Below are positions 48,900 to 59,349 of a DNA stretch of 64,000 nt, piece after piece; position 1 is the first letter of the stretch; every line of letters begins with the position of its first letter. Location: NCBI GenBank assembly GCA_022606425.2, contig JAHDVF020001552.1:124001-188000 (forward strand), read 5' to 3'. The DNA comes from Lepidostoma basale. Taxonomy: Eukaryota; Arthropoda; Insecta; Trichoptera; Lepidostomatidae. Below the pieces are notes generated by a model that saw only the letters and a list, made by a program, of their open reading frames with translations, made no database searches and was not told where the DNA came from. Position numbers and translations under genes: made by a program.

Positions 48900-49960
48900 C
48901 CTTACTATTATCAATCACATCGTAGAAAAAGGTTTGAAGCTTATGTAAGAATACAGCAACATTGTAACACGAGATGAGCAGCAAAAGCAATACCTATTGC
49001 TTGTTGTAAATACTATTGGAGTCATTTTCCATATCGCTTAAAGCACTCATAATCTATAAATGAAAGAACTTTTAAAATTAAACATGAATGTTATCACATT
49101 TAAACTTATTTTTATGGTTATAGAGTTCTAGGCATTGTTTGAGTTAGTTTTATTATAATATTTTTTTTTAAATTTTAAACAAAATTAATAAAATAGTTTT
49201 GGGAAAAATTTAAGAATTGAACAAAATTTGTTCAATATTCACTCCCTTTGGGTCACGTCTTATTATTAAATAAAAATTACAAAAATACCAGTTACATACT
49301 AGCAATAAAGGAAAATAATTGGGGGTGAGACTTATAATTTTTTTTTCCTACTCGTATATGCTAAGGGCCACCCTAATGTCGCATGCATGCCTTATAATTT
49401 CTGACCTTACTATTAATATGCATGTTTGTTATTCCAGACTAGATTTTTAGACACCCTGATACAGCAGACGCTTTATTGACTTGTTTTCGTACTTCGGTAT
49501 AAAGGTCATTTTAGCGGCAGTTCTCTACTCCCAAATATCTGAAGCTCATTACTTGCTCCACAGGTATATCAACAACAGTCAGCTTACACCTCCTATGTTA
49601 ACTAGGCATAAACAAAATCATTATAAGTAGTCCGGAGTGAAGCTCGGCTGACCTTAAATGGTTGTCTCCATCGATATCTGTCTTAAGCGTTTGCTATGGC
49701 ATCAGCTTCATTGTAATATTTAAATATAAATAAATGTTTGAAGCACTTTAATCTTCAATATTGAAGTTAACAGATCAGAAAGAATTAAATAAACATTTCA
49801 GGAGATTACCAGACTTTGATGGATTTGTTATAATGTCACGCAAGTTCAAAGATGTTGAAATATTCAAAATCTCATTTGATAGGTACTATTGTTCACGCGT
49901 GAATAATGTAAATATGGTAATAATACGTTGGTGATGTATATAAGATGTTTGATGAAAGAT
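48900..49960. other. No gene recognised
   Basis: No convincing frame. Parts of 49430-49700 are less AT-rich and may be an old LINE, but I cannot support this. Confidence 0.3.
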
Positions 49961-49969
49961 CTATTGAAG

Positions 49970-50345
49970 AGGGAACGTGAAACCGATATCCAACTAAATA
50001 AGCTTAAGTATGATGATGAATCTAACTTATGATATAATATTTAAGCAAATATGAAAGTATTCCCGATCTCTAAGGACTTCAAAATATAATTAATATAGCA
50101 GGAGAGAATCTGAGCTCGAAAATCAATGTTGCGAAAACTAAATGAGTGACATTTGGACGACATGGTTATTATGCATCAACTTTACAACTGAATGGCGTGA
50201 ATGTCGAAATGATTGACCTATTAAAATACATTAACATCATTATAACTAAAGCGCTTGACTCTTGAAAATGCAGAATTGAAGTTGCACATGGGGCATTTAA
50301 TAAATTGAGATTTTTTTTGCAACAATGGTACATACTACAGAATAA
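49970..50345 (+). pseudogene. LINE reverse transcriptase fragment, decayed
   Basis: INVAKTK.VTFGRHGYYAST and LQLNGVNVEMIDLLKYINII (about 50125-50250) and AHGAFNKLRFFLQ (50286-50325). This is the region after the YADD box (K-TK-x-x-x-F...VE-x-x-x-x-YLG). Followed by an RTE-C 3' end, so the two may be one decayed element. Confidence 0.55.
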
Positions 50346-50374
50346 AGAAATGTTGTCAAGTGTGAGGGTTAGGT

Positions 50375-50605
50375 CAGGTCTCATATTTGGGTCATGTACT
50401 AAGGGGAAAATATACCACCTCCTTCGGCAGATAATAGTGGACAAGATGGGAAATTGACAGATGGGAGTTGTTCTGGCGTCGGAAAAGATTGAAAAGAAAT
50501 GGGGAGAGTTGAGGATCTGTTCAAGTGGTGCAGGACAGAGATATTTTCGCTGCAGTGATCGTCAACGCTGGGAGGATCTGACTTGGCCTCAGAAAAAGAA
50601 AAAAC
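50375..50605 (+). pseudogene. RTE-C LINE 3' end
   Basis: CTCATATTTGGGTCATGTAC, then GACAGATGGGAGTTGTTCTG, AAGTGGTGCAGGACAGAGAT and CTGACTTGGCCTCAGAAAAA. It matches 41300-41555. Confidence 0.7.
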
Positions 50606-50935
50606 AAATATTCAATTTAAATTCCGGGATCTTTGATATAGTTGACTTCCCTTATGATAGAGTTTCCAACGATCTCCGATACTAAGAGACATATCTCAGT
50701 TAACACAATTCATAAGAGTATCAATCATCGCAAATATTTAATGATTCTACCTATAATGAATTCATTCAAATACGAAATAGTCACGGGAGAGACGAAACGA
50801 TCACTTGGAATATCAAGATATTTAAAGAATATATTAATTTTGATTTTATTGTGCAAAGTGAAGGGAAAAAAATTATCTGGTTTTAATATTATTCATACAT
50901 TTTTGAAAATAAACATTCTTAATTAATGATCACTA

Positions 50936-51450
50936 ACAAACTAACTAACCATCACGCCGTCTCCCCGGAGGGGTAGGTACAAAGAATGGAACGCCACATT
51001 GTTCTGTCCTGACATACTTCATACATCTTGTCATGCACGCACGTCGATTTCTCCGACTTCTCACGTGACCGACATTCAATATTTGATTGTTTGACCGTGT
51101 CAAGTTTTCCTTGGCCTTCCTCTATTTCTAACTCTGTTCACGCCGTTTACATATACCTTCTTTACCATTGTGTCTTCACTCATTCTTTCCATGTTGCCAA
51201 ACCATCTTAATGACCCTTTCCTTATTTTGTTCATAACACTTTCATTCGCACCACATTCACTTCTTATACTTGCATTTGTCACACTATCATATACAGATTT
51301 GCCACACGTTCGTCTTAGAGATCTAATTTCTAGTGCATTTATTCTACTTTCATCCTTCTTTTGCCAATTTCATGCTTCACTTCCATACATAATGGTCGGC
51401 ACAAGAACACCATTATGCACTGCCATCTTAGCTTTTTTGGATAGGCGTAA
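50936..51450 (-). pseudogene. RTE-A LINE 3' end
   Basis: AAACTAACTAACCATCACGC tail, then RKTWHGQTIKY region, SLRWFGNMERMSEDTMVKKV and up to the MAVHNGVLVPTIMYGSEA region (51400 on). Close to 10817-11300, sharing CTAACTCTGTTCACGCCG and the end GGATAGGC. Confidence 0.85.
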
Positions 51451-51459
51451 TATTTAATA

Positions 51460-52075
51460 AATACATCATACAAAAAATTATATTACATAAACCACAGTTT
51501 GATAAACACATATTTTGTAAAAAAAAAAATAACGTGTGAATTAGAAACTGGAATTAGAACTCTATTTATAAGCGTTTTAATCAGACTGCTAGGATACTTG
51601 AAACCAAAGGCTTAACATATTGAAGCACTTGTACAAACGATGTAAAAGTATTTTCTGTAACAAGTAAACCAAGCATTAAAATAACGACTGTAAATAAGTT
51701 GCTAGAGATTTCCCCCAATAGCAGAGCCCCATAAAACTCTCTGGTGAAGGCGTTCCAGGCCTATCGGAAATTTAATTTCCTTTTTTTAGAAATGAGTTCC
51801 TGCTACAGAGAAAGGAAATTAGAGGTGAGAAAACGCTTAATAAGTAGACCCTACTTTAAATATCTGAAGCGGGTTTGACAAGGGGTTTCTCGTTTGGAAA
51901 GCCAATTTTTTTCTACGTAAGAATAATAAGTTATGCTAATCCCTTCTTTATACAAATATTTATAAATTAAACACCAAGCAAACCATTTTGAATTGACGCT
52001 ATTTTTCAATTAAAGTTGCTAACACTTGTGTAAAGCAGTTCTTTGGAATTGTAGAATCACATTATGAATTGGAAT
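51460..52075. other. No gene seen
   Basis: Spacer without recognised content. Confidence 0.35.
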
Positions 52076-52077
52076 GT

Positions 52078-52200
52078 AATACAAAGGTATCCACCGCTTA
52101 CCCGAGGCTGTTATAGAGCGCAGCGGCGCCCTTTCGTCAGCCTCTCTAGTTCACCTCGTCCATCTGGTACTGGCGTTATAGTTATTTTGTTTCAGCAAAT
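52078..52200 (-). repeat. Short repeat family E, copy 2
   Basis: Reversed: GGCTGACGAAAGGGCGCCGC, TGCGCTCTATAACAGCCTCG, GGGTAAGCGGTGG. The GGGCGC hairpin is nearly intact. Confidence 0.6.
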
Positions 52201-52227
52201 CAAAGGGGATACCTAGTACACGATAAC

Positions 52228-52335
52228 ACTAGAATAATTAATACGAATGAAAACCTCAGTTTTCGAGAAGTTTTATTATATTTTATGGGAATGACATGTT
52301 TTGCTCTTCTAAGGCATTACCAAATGTGCCGAAAT
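52228..52335 (-). repeat. Family F, left arm
   Basis: AATAATTAATACGAATGAAA, TTTTATGGGAATGACATG and TTTTGCTCTTCTAAGGCATT to CCAAATGTGCC, ending at the foldback centre. The right arm is missing. The GAAA box reads CAAA. Confidence 0.75.
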
Positions 52336-52719
52336 TTAAGCTCGTTGCTGCTTATATAAACTAGTAAATGGAGCAAAATATGAAGTGATCTGACTTAATA
52401 CATTTTAACAAATAATTATTTGGGTAGGCCCAGAAATGTTGGAAAGTGTTTTTTGGAACCCGTTAAGAAATTTTATGACAATCATTACACAGTTAGGGAA
52501 TGCTAAATGATATTGTATAAATCAAAAGATAAGTTTTTTGAGGTAGGACGAAATAAAGTGTTTCTAAGAAAAACATCTGCTTACAAATTGTTTACAAATG
52601 ATTTTACATATTTCAAGGTGACTAATGATTCTGAGTATTATATGTATATAAAATAAAATCGTCTTCCTTCGTGCGTATTTGTGCGTTTTGCATCTGAAAT
52701 TTGAAATAAATTAATATTT

Positions 52720-52912
52720 TGTTTCAGCTGATAATCATAGACAAGATAGAGAGACGGCGGGGAGTTGGCAGAAGGCATTTGTCCTGGCTGCAGAATACAA
52801 TGGATTGGACAGGAATGAGGAGAGTTAAGTTTCTGTTACAAGTAGCGCAGGATAGAGATGTTTTCGCTACAGTGATCGCCAAGGGTCCTGACACGGCACA
52901 AGAAGAATAAGA
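52720..52912 (+). pseudogene. RTE-C LINE 3' end
   Basis: A frame of 63 codons (52719-52910): LIIIDKIERRRGVGRRHLSW, LQNTMDWTGM, VAQDRDVFATVIAKG, with its stop near the element's end (CACGGCACAAGAAGAATAAG). The matching LGH segment lies upstream of the truncation. Confidence 0.75.
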
Positions 52913-52919
52913 ATATTCT

Positions 52920-53950
52920 TACAGAGATCGTATGATCAACATTTTCTAAGAGTCAGAAAATATTTTATTTTCACTAAAAAGTACTAAAATCTATTTAAAA
53001 AAACTATTCCAAGAAATAAACCTCGGTATACATGTGCTCGTTTTAAGAAATATTTGATTAAACGGAAAAGAATATTAATATTTTGGAAATTTTCTTGTTT
53101 CTGTTATCAAATTCCTTTTATTATTGGCTGAGTATTTAATATCCCGGGTTTGACTTGAGAGGATAATTTCCTCACCGAGTGAAATTAAGTTTACCGAAGA
53201 CTCGAGGTATCAGCTTTGCCTGGAACTAGGTAATTTCCAAAATTGAGTTTATCTACGCCTTTGTAATAAATTCAACACAAAACAATATTAAACAGGCACT
53301 AAAGAGACTACACCCCTTTTAACCACATTTCAAAAGAGGTATTCACCCTTTAACATTTCCTACAATGCCTATACTCGTATATCTTATCTAAGCGAAATAA
53401 AACCTTATGCTCATATCAAAGCATCGAGTATAATATACGAGTATACAAGAAATTAATTATTTTAAACAGATCAATTAGATCATCTCTTTAATTTTAAATA
53501 AATTGTTTACTCTTTTGTATACTCTCGTGAATACGGTAATTCACTTTAGCAGGTTGGTAATAAAACTACATTGATATGTTCCTCGCTCTTTCCTTTTATA
53601 AGAAATCAGAACAAACCTGTTATTATTGTAATTAACGTAACCACAAAATTTTGTGTTTCTGTTATCAAAATGCCTCTATTTAAGTTATTTTTAATTGATT
53701 TCAAACCTTACATTGTATTTTCATACAGAATGTCTCGCGGAACTCTCTTACAAGTAAATCGAAAAGACTCGGATATACTAAACATTTGAAGAATTATAAC
53801 GTTTCATTCTTTTATATGCATTTCATCAAATATGATTGTTGAAGCAGACAAAGAGTAGTTGTAACACAAGACAAGGTTCAATCAGAACATAGAAAACTCA
53901 TTTAAATCAATTAAAAATAATTTAATAAAATTATAATTAAACCAATTTTT
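52920..53950. other. No gene seen
   Basis: AT-rich spacer. A 72-codon frame at 53571-53789 has no recognised motif. Confidence 0.35.
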
Positions 53951-53954
53951 ACCT

Positions 53955-54215
53955 TATAAGGATTAATTGTATCTAAATAGATACGAAGATGTAAATTGTT
54001 TTCTGGGAACAGAATAGGGTTGTCGAGGCGCTTACAGGACTTATGACCATTGGTTGGGTTAAGCGATCGCTTTATGTTAACAACATTCTCCATTCCGCCC
54101 TTCTAACTACCACCACATCTGACAATTTTTTGGAAGATGTTTATATGCTACAATGTTGAGGAACACTTCACATTTTTAGTTCACTCTACACTAGCGCCAT
54201 CCATTAAGATTGGGT
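53955..54215 (+). repeat. MITE-like element, one arm
   Basis: AAGGATTAATTGTATCTAAA, GTTGTCGAGGCGCTTACAGG, GGGTTAAGCGATCGCTTTAT, ATGCTACAATGTTGAGGAAC and CTACACTAGCGCCATCC, following the left arm of 9929-10170 to its end. The second arm is missing. Confidence 0.7.
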
Positions 54216-54299
54216 ATAAGCATTAAGCAGACAATCTTTATTACCAAAATTTCAAGTCTTTCATCCGTGCACTCAACAAAACAGATTTTATGTGTGAGT

Positions 54300-54430
54300 T
54301 ATTAAAGTTTATTCTATTAACTGTTTAAATTAAAAAAAACTTTGTTACGAATATCACCACTGATTTTATTTAGTCACGACAGCTGTTTTGCTAACCGATG
54401 TTAGCATCGTCAGGTCTAACAATCAACACT
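54300..54430 (-). repeat. Family I ribozyme repeat, single arm
   Basis: AAACTTTGTTACGAATATC, then GATTTTATTTAGTCACGACA, then core. The most complete family I arm in the window. Confidence 0.8.
54370..54419 (-). ncRNA. Hammerhead ribozyme candidate, family I
   Basis: Minus strand: UUAGAC (54414-54419), CUGACGA (54407-54413, exact), U, hairpin GCUAAC-AUCG-GUUAGC (6 bp), AAAA for GAAA, palindrome ACAGCUGU, C, then GUGACUAA, which pairs with UUAGAC as 2 plus 4 bp around a two-base bulge. Only the first base of the GAAA box deviates; the copies at 1765-1810 and 27491-27540 keep it. Confidence 0.6.
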
Positions 54431-54434
54431 TTAT

Positions 54435-55450
54435 TTTAAGAAGGATAGATTTAATTTATCCTAATCTGTTTGAAATATATTTCGATTATAACAGCTAACA
54501 TTTATGCTTCTCTCGTTGAATGATCATGCGACCAGAATGGCAGTATCAAGGGAATGTATGTATGATATATGTGACCAGAATGACAGAGTAAAATGCCGTG
54601 AGAGCTGCAAGACACGGCTTACCTCAAGGGAGTAGATCCAAGAATGACCTCCAAAAATATAGAAGGACAATCTTTATATCAAAAAATAATTGACGCTGAA
54701 AGTAACGGGCCAAAATGCTTAAATGAAGAAGAAGAAAAATCGAAGTAAAAATGTTTTATCCTAAAAGTGTATCTTAACGAAACATGTTAATAAATATATT
54801 CCTTTCAAAGTACAAGGCCGACATTATATTGAGGTAAAACAGCGGGTCCCGAGATTGGTAGACAAGTCTCCGATATATGACGAGAGAAGCAACACGTGCT
54901 CCGAGAAAAATATCGTTTTTCCGATTCGTTAGCTGCCTCTCTGTGTAAGCAAGACATTATATTTTGTGTTTATTTTCTCTGTCAGGAATATTGAATACAA
55001 CGAAAAACCAAATTATTATTCCTCCATTCCTTCAACGTGTTCTCTAGATAACGAAACATCTACATTTACATCAAATAATGAACATTTGATGATACGTGTT
55101 AACGTAACGTATAATAACTGCTGTCAATATCGTTTCAATTTGTCAAACAATAGCTACGAGAATTCAAATTCTTGAATAACATCGAAGCTATATCTCACAA
55201 GAATATTAAATAAATCAATATTGATATACACGATTCTTCTCATAGTTAAGATATTTGTGTAATATAAATTAATATACGAATAGTAGATAACTGTAATATG
55301 AAACATCTATCAATTATTAAATAAGCTTTTTTTAAATAAAATTGAAATTGTTATGATTGTGCGTTGCCTGATGATGCAGAATGTTGCTGAGTGCTCTACT
55401 TTAAGTCCCGAGAGATGGCGTAAACAGTAAATAAGAAACTTCATCTTCTT
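54435..55450. other. No gene recognised
   Basis: 54480-54730 ends in GAAGAAGAAGAA and may be a very old LINE end. A 69-codon frame at 54966-55175 has no recognised motif. Confidence 0.3.
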
Positions 55451-55454
55451 CTTG

Positions 55455-55700
55455 TACTATATCAAAAAACTTTTTGGAAGATTGGCATAAGCTTTGACTG
55501 CCACATCGAAGATCCCGGGTTCGATTCCCGGCGATGGTAGTGTGATTTTCAGACTGTTTTTGGTTGTCTGGTGAAGAATTCACGTGACACTAAAAATAGC
55601 TACAGATTAACTACCTATCACATGTCATGAGAATCAATATAATAGCTAAAAAAAACTGTACTAAACTAGGTATACAGTAATTGATTTCAAACGACCTGTT
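55455..55700 (+). mobile_element. tRNA-derived SINE, copy 3
   Basis: B box GGGTTCGATTCCC (55518-55530), A-box region decayed (GAAGATTGGCATAAGC). The body GGTTGTCTGGTGAAGAATTC, ACGTGACAC, GAGAATCAATATAATAGC and end CAAACGACCTGTTG match 7855-8092. Confidence 0.8.
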
Positions 55701-55702
55701 GT

Positions 55703-56190
55703 TCTTCTTCTTCTCTAAGTGCCGCCTCTTTTGCAAAGGTTGGCGATCATAAGGGCTTTTTTCACCTTGTTGACCGCAGCCCTGAACATCATTGTGCTGC
55801 TGCTTCTGACCATTGTCTTAAATTGTACTTGTTGTATACATAAAACATAGAAGGTTCTATGTTCTTTTGTTGTATACAAAAAAAAGAAAACAATAAAATT
55901 TTCAATTTTGGTCATTTATATAAGTTGTATGATCTCACATCAGTCTCCACGCAAGATGTGATTCAGATGGAACATTTTTCGGATCTTCACTTTCTCCAAA
56001 ATGCAAGGAACTCCCCTCGGGACTTCTGAATTGTCTATTAAATCTATCCATGGTATACAAACCATTCTGAATAGCCCCAATTCAAAAGTCTCTAACCGAT
56101 TCATGGTATGCAGTCTTAGAGTCTAGGTTTTCTAACCATACAACATAACTGAGGAAATATAATAATTGTGATATTAGTATCGAGGGGTCC
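55703..56190 (-). pseudogene. RTE-C-like LINE 3' end, interrupted
   Basis: TTCTTCTTCTTCTCTAAGTG, CCGCCTCTTTTGCAAAGG and TTGACCGCAGCCCTGAACAT, the reversed RTE-C tail. A family G distal piece (55828-55905, TTGTATACAAAAAAAAGAAA) is inserted, then AATCGGTTAGAGACTTTTGA region (minus) near 56100. Decayed. Confidence 0.6.
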
Positions 56191-56194
56191 ATCT

Positions 56195-56540
56195 TGAGAT
56201 CCAGCAGCATCTCCACAATATTGATCCCAGCAGGAGGCAGCAGCCGGAGGCACTTCCACTTGACATTGTGTGGGACCACAGGGAGGGGACTACCTGCGAG
56301 CCCTCTACGCGGGGCCTACGGGCGGCGGGCGGCGGGGGGGGCGGGGGCGGGCGGCGCGCTACGCCATGCCAGTCCCGCTACGGTTCTACTCACGGACGGT
56401 TCTCTCTGTCCTGTCTGCGGCGCGCTCCGAACTTGCTTTTTTTTACAAGCGCTTTTGTTTAATTTATCTTTTTTTATACTTTTTCGGTCAATCGTTCAGT
56501 GTTCATGGTGACGGAGGCGCCGTGAAGCGGAGAAGTAAGT
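56195..56540 (+). promoter_or_regulatory. CpG-rich block with start-site and splice-donor signals
   Basis: GC content jumps (56300-56360 is almost wholly G and C). TTATACTTTTT (56474-56484) could be a weak TATA element, TCAGT (56496-56500) matches the arthropod initiator, and AGAAGTAAGT (56531-56540) is a strong 5' splice site. A candidate first exon would run from about 56498 to 56534, with a six-codon frame ATG 56504. Alternatively the exon starts further upstream, in a longer frame (56366 onward). No family can be named. Confidence 0.35.
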
Positions 56541-57600
56541 ATTTTGAAAACTTTTTAACTAAGTTCAAAACAATTTTTTTTTTCAACTTAGTTCCCCTAC
56601 GATATACATTTTTTAATATCTATGTATTATTCAAAGATAATGATTAATAATACATTATTTTTCAGCATTTTCATTAATATTAACGTCCCTTTTCTTTTAT
56701 TTTCCTACACTTTCATTAAATTAAAATATTATACCATAAATTACTAGGTTGCTGATAAAAATGCTATTTTAAAGGGGTATTGGTAATTCAAAATCAAAAT
56801 AAGCAATAATATTTTTCTCTTTGACATTATTGTACTTAAGTTTTCCAATCATGTTTTGTAAAATAAAATGTACGTTTTTATAAAACTTTAAAATTAAATA
56901 AAACATTGAGATAAAAAAATAACCCTTACTATTTTATAACAATTATGAATAAGATAAATATAATATATCAGATAATATTAGAATATTTATTACAGATACT
57001 TTGTTTTACAATTTTTTACGTTAATTAGGATATTTTTTCAAGTGACAGATATAATATTAAATTATTATTTTATCCGATTCCGTATCTCAAACCTTTCTCT
57101 CCGCCTCTCCCAGAGGACGCAGGACGCGCACGGAGGCAGTAACCTGTTAGATCCAAACCTCTCACAAGTTCCCTTAAACCACTGAATGTTCGCTAATCCG
57201 ATTTAGATACCAGATTTGGAATATATCAAAGGCTCCACTTCTCCCGCCCCGCGCCGTGCAAGAACACGAGATGAAAGCACTTTTTATGTCTGTCTGCTTA
57301 TTAATAACGGTGATACATCTATCAGCTAGCTTACGATCGTATAATTTTATTTATTTTTCTCACTCAAGCGCCAGTCACTATATATGAATCGGTCGAATTA
57401 ATTTGGCCACTTGTATTTTTCTGATAGGTACCGTGTTTCTTTTTTGTAGATGATACAATTCTTAAAATGTGAGTTGCTTTTTAGCTGGGCATTCTATAGC
57501 AAAGAATTTTTTTATAAGAACAATATGTTCTTCTTACTGAATATGGGTTTAAATACAATAGTTAATACATTAATTGTTTTTTTTTTAAATTAAGGATGTA
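56541..57600. other. Possible intron sequence; no gene seen
   Basis: AT-rich, with a GC-richer patch at 57075-57260 (CCGCCTCTCCCAGAGGACGC). No repeat relative. It could be first-intron sequence if the upstream block is a real exon. Confidence 0.3.
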
Positions 57601-57674
57601 AAACTCCATTTTAAATAATTAATACGAATGAAAAAACTTATGTTTTTCTAGAAGTTTTATTATATTGTTTTATT

Positions 57675-57716
57675 ATATGACATGTTTCGCCCTTCTAAGG
57701 CATTATCAAATGTGAC
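57675..57716 (-). ncRNA. Hammerhead-like core, family F (left arm)
   Basis: Minus strand: UUGAUAA, U, GCCUU-AGA-AGGGC, GAAA, palindrome ACAUGU, C, AUAUAAUAAAAC. Core positions 3 and 8 differ from the hammerhead consensus. Confidence 0.4.
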
Positions 57717-57718
57717 AT

Positions 57719-57765
57719 TATGACATTTGATAATGCCTTAGAAGGGCGAAACATGTCATATAATA
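57719..57765 (+). ncRNA. Hammerhead-like core, family F (right arm)
   Basis: Mirror of the left arm: UUGAUAAU (57727-57734), hairpin, GAAA (57748-57751), ACAUGU, C 57757. Stem I is weak (AU against AU, then mismatches). Same two deviations. Confidence 0.4.
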
Positions 57766-57860
57766 AAACAATATAATAAAACTTCTAGAAAAACATGTTT
57801 TTTCATTCGTATTAATTATTTAATATGGAGTTTTTACATCATTGTTCAAAAAACAATAAA

Positions 57861-58068
57861 TCCATATTAAATAATTAATACAATTGAAAACGTTTGTTTT
57901 CTAGAATTTTTCCTATATTTTATTTTATGGGAATTGCATGTTTTGCCTTGTTAAAGTCTTATCCAAAACATTAAATAATACCTTAGAAAGACAACATGCG
58001 TCATTCCTATAAAATATAATTAAACTTCTAGAAAATAGACGATTATATTCGTATCAAATTTAATAAAT
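57861..58068. repeat. Family F foldback element, second in tandem
   Basis: ATAATTAATACAATTGAAAA on the left and AACTTCTAGAAAATAGACG, TATTCGTATCAAATTTAAT on the right. The core is decayed (GTTTTGCCTTGTTAAAG, AAAGACAACATGCG). It follows the previous foldback after 40 bases. Confidence 0.75.
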
Positions 58069-58079
58069 GTTAATATCTA

Positions 58080-58535
58080 CATAAGAGTGTTTTATAAATA
58101 TAATGAATGAACGTATTCGATGAAACCCATCACTGTGCTTATAGGAGGGGAGAGTTATTTGATTGGATTAATATTCACATTAAAGATATCGGATACTTAT
58201 TCAAACATTGATTTGAATGAGAACAAACAAGTTTTGTTCCCGGAATACAGAATAGTAAAAGCGAATAAAGGAAATGGAGAAAATAAAAATATCTGTGTTT
58301 TCTTCCATCATTAATCACTTAGTTCTGGATTTAACCTTGCGAGCGCGACGAGAAACATAAACCCTAACACGCCTTGCTCCAGCAACCAACTTGTACATAC
58401 GGCGACATGTAATCATATTTTAAAAATATTAACAATTTGAAAACGACTACTTTATATTTTGGGCATCTAGGGCAACCTATAGCAATTGCAATGGTAATTT
58501 TAATAAAAAGCGTGATTTCAATCGCAGTTAAACAT
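58080..58535. other. No gene seen
   Basis: Spacer. A 64-codon frame at 58120-58314 has no recognised motif. Confidence 0.35.
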
Positions 58536-58539
58536 ATGT

Positions 58540-58655
58540 AAGGTTCCCACCACCACCCGATACTGTTATAGGACGCAGCGACGCCCTTTCGTCAGTCTTG
58601 CTGCACAATCTAGGCCTGTTCCTTGTCCATCCGGGACTTACGTTAATTTTATTTA
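58540..58655 (-). repeat. Short repeat family E, copy 3
   Basis: Reversed: GTAAGTCCCGGATGGACAAG, GACTGACGAAAGGGCGTCGC, TGCGTCCTATAACAGTATCG. The change GGGCGC to GGGCGU is matched by GCGCCC to GCGUCC on the other side of the hairpin, partly keeping the pairing. Confidence 0.6.
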
Positions 58656-58959
58656 GCCTTTTCTTGTCATCAATCAAAATAATGACAGACCACATTTAAT
58701 ATATTATTTTAACCTTATATATCTCCCGCGCGGCCTCACATCTCTTTATTATTCAATAAAAACAGAAGTAAATATTATATAAAACACACATTAACACACA
58801 ATACATAATAGGACCAATATATAACAAACTAAATTTTAAAACAGGAAGAAGATAGTGTATGAGGGAGGCGGGAAAATGTAAAGTAAGAAGGAATAAATTG
58901 GGATGGGATGGATGGAGGAACAGAATCGCAGTTAAACAAACAATATAAAAAAATCTCCT

Positions 58960-59345
58960 TCTTCTTCTATTTCACCCGTTTCCCGTCCACTCCTGGACAA
59001 ACGTCTCCTTAATTTGCTTCCACACCACTGTGTATCTTGCAGATTGCATCTAGGTTTTGCCAACGTGTCGGTTCAGGACATACTTCCAGCTGCGGTCACC
59101 CTGCACTTCTTTTTTGGTTCATAGTCTCCGAGTCAGCAGTCTTTTTTTTCCTTGTAATAACATATGTGAACAGCCCATCACCATTTTAGAGTCGCTACGC
59201 GGTAGATGATGTTATTGTTCTTTGTTTTTTCTCTCACTGTATCGTTTCTAACTCTGAAAGTATATTCTTAATATGTCACTTTGTGTCACTTGCAGTTTTT
59301 CGGCAGTTTATTTGGACAATGTTACAGTTTCCAAGCTATAAATGA
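58960..59345 (-). pseudogene. RTE-B LINE 3' end
   Basis: Reversed: TTTCCCGTCCACTCCTGGAC, GTCGGTTCAGGACATACTTC, CACCATTTTAGAGTCGCTAC, TTTTCTCTCACTGTATCG and TTGGACAATGTTACAGTTTC, the whole RTE-B C-terminus in order, with many changes. Confidence 0.75.
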
Positions 59346-59349
59346 TAAC

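Larger units (their letters stand above)
57614..57820. repeat. Family F foldback element, best copy
   Basis: Nearly perfect inverted repeat of about 98-base arms around the 9-base centre GACATTATG. Each arm holds the ribozyme-like core, AATAAAAC, AAACTTCTAGAAAAAC and TTCATTCGTATTAATT. The distal word ACATCATTGTTCAAAAAAC (57836-57854) follows on the right. Confidence 0.9.

Noticed and set aside
54966..55175. 69-codon frame as a small secreted or hypothetical protein
   Set aside because: No signal peptide or motif, AT-driven composition, no supporting context.
56270..56647. 125-codon frame over the CpG-rich block as a protein
   Set aside because: Composition is driven by GC-rich then T-rich sequence, it reads through a strong splice donor, and three frames are open here at once.
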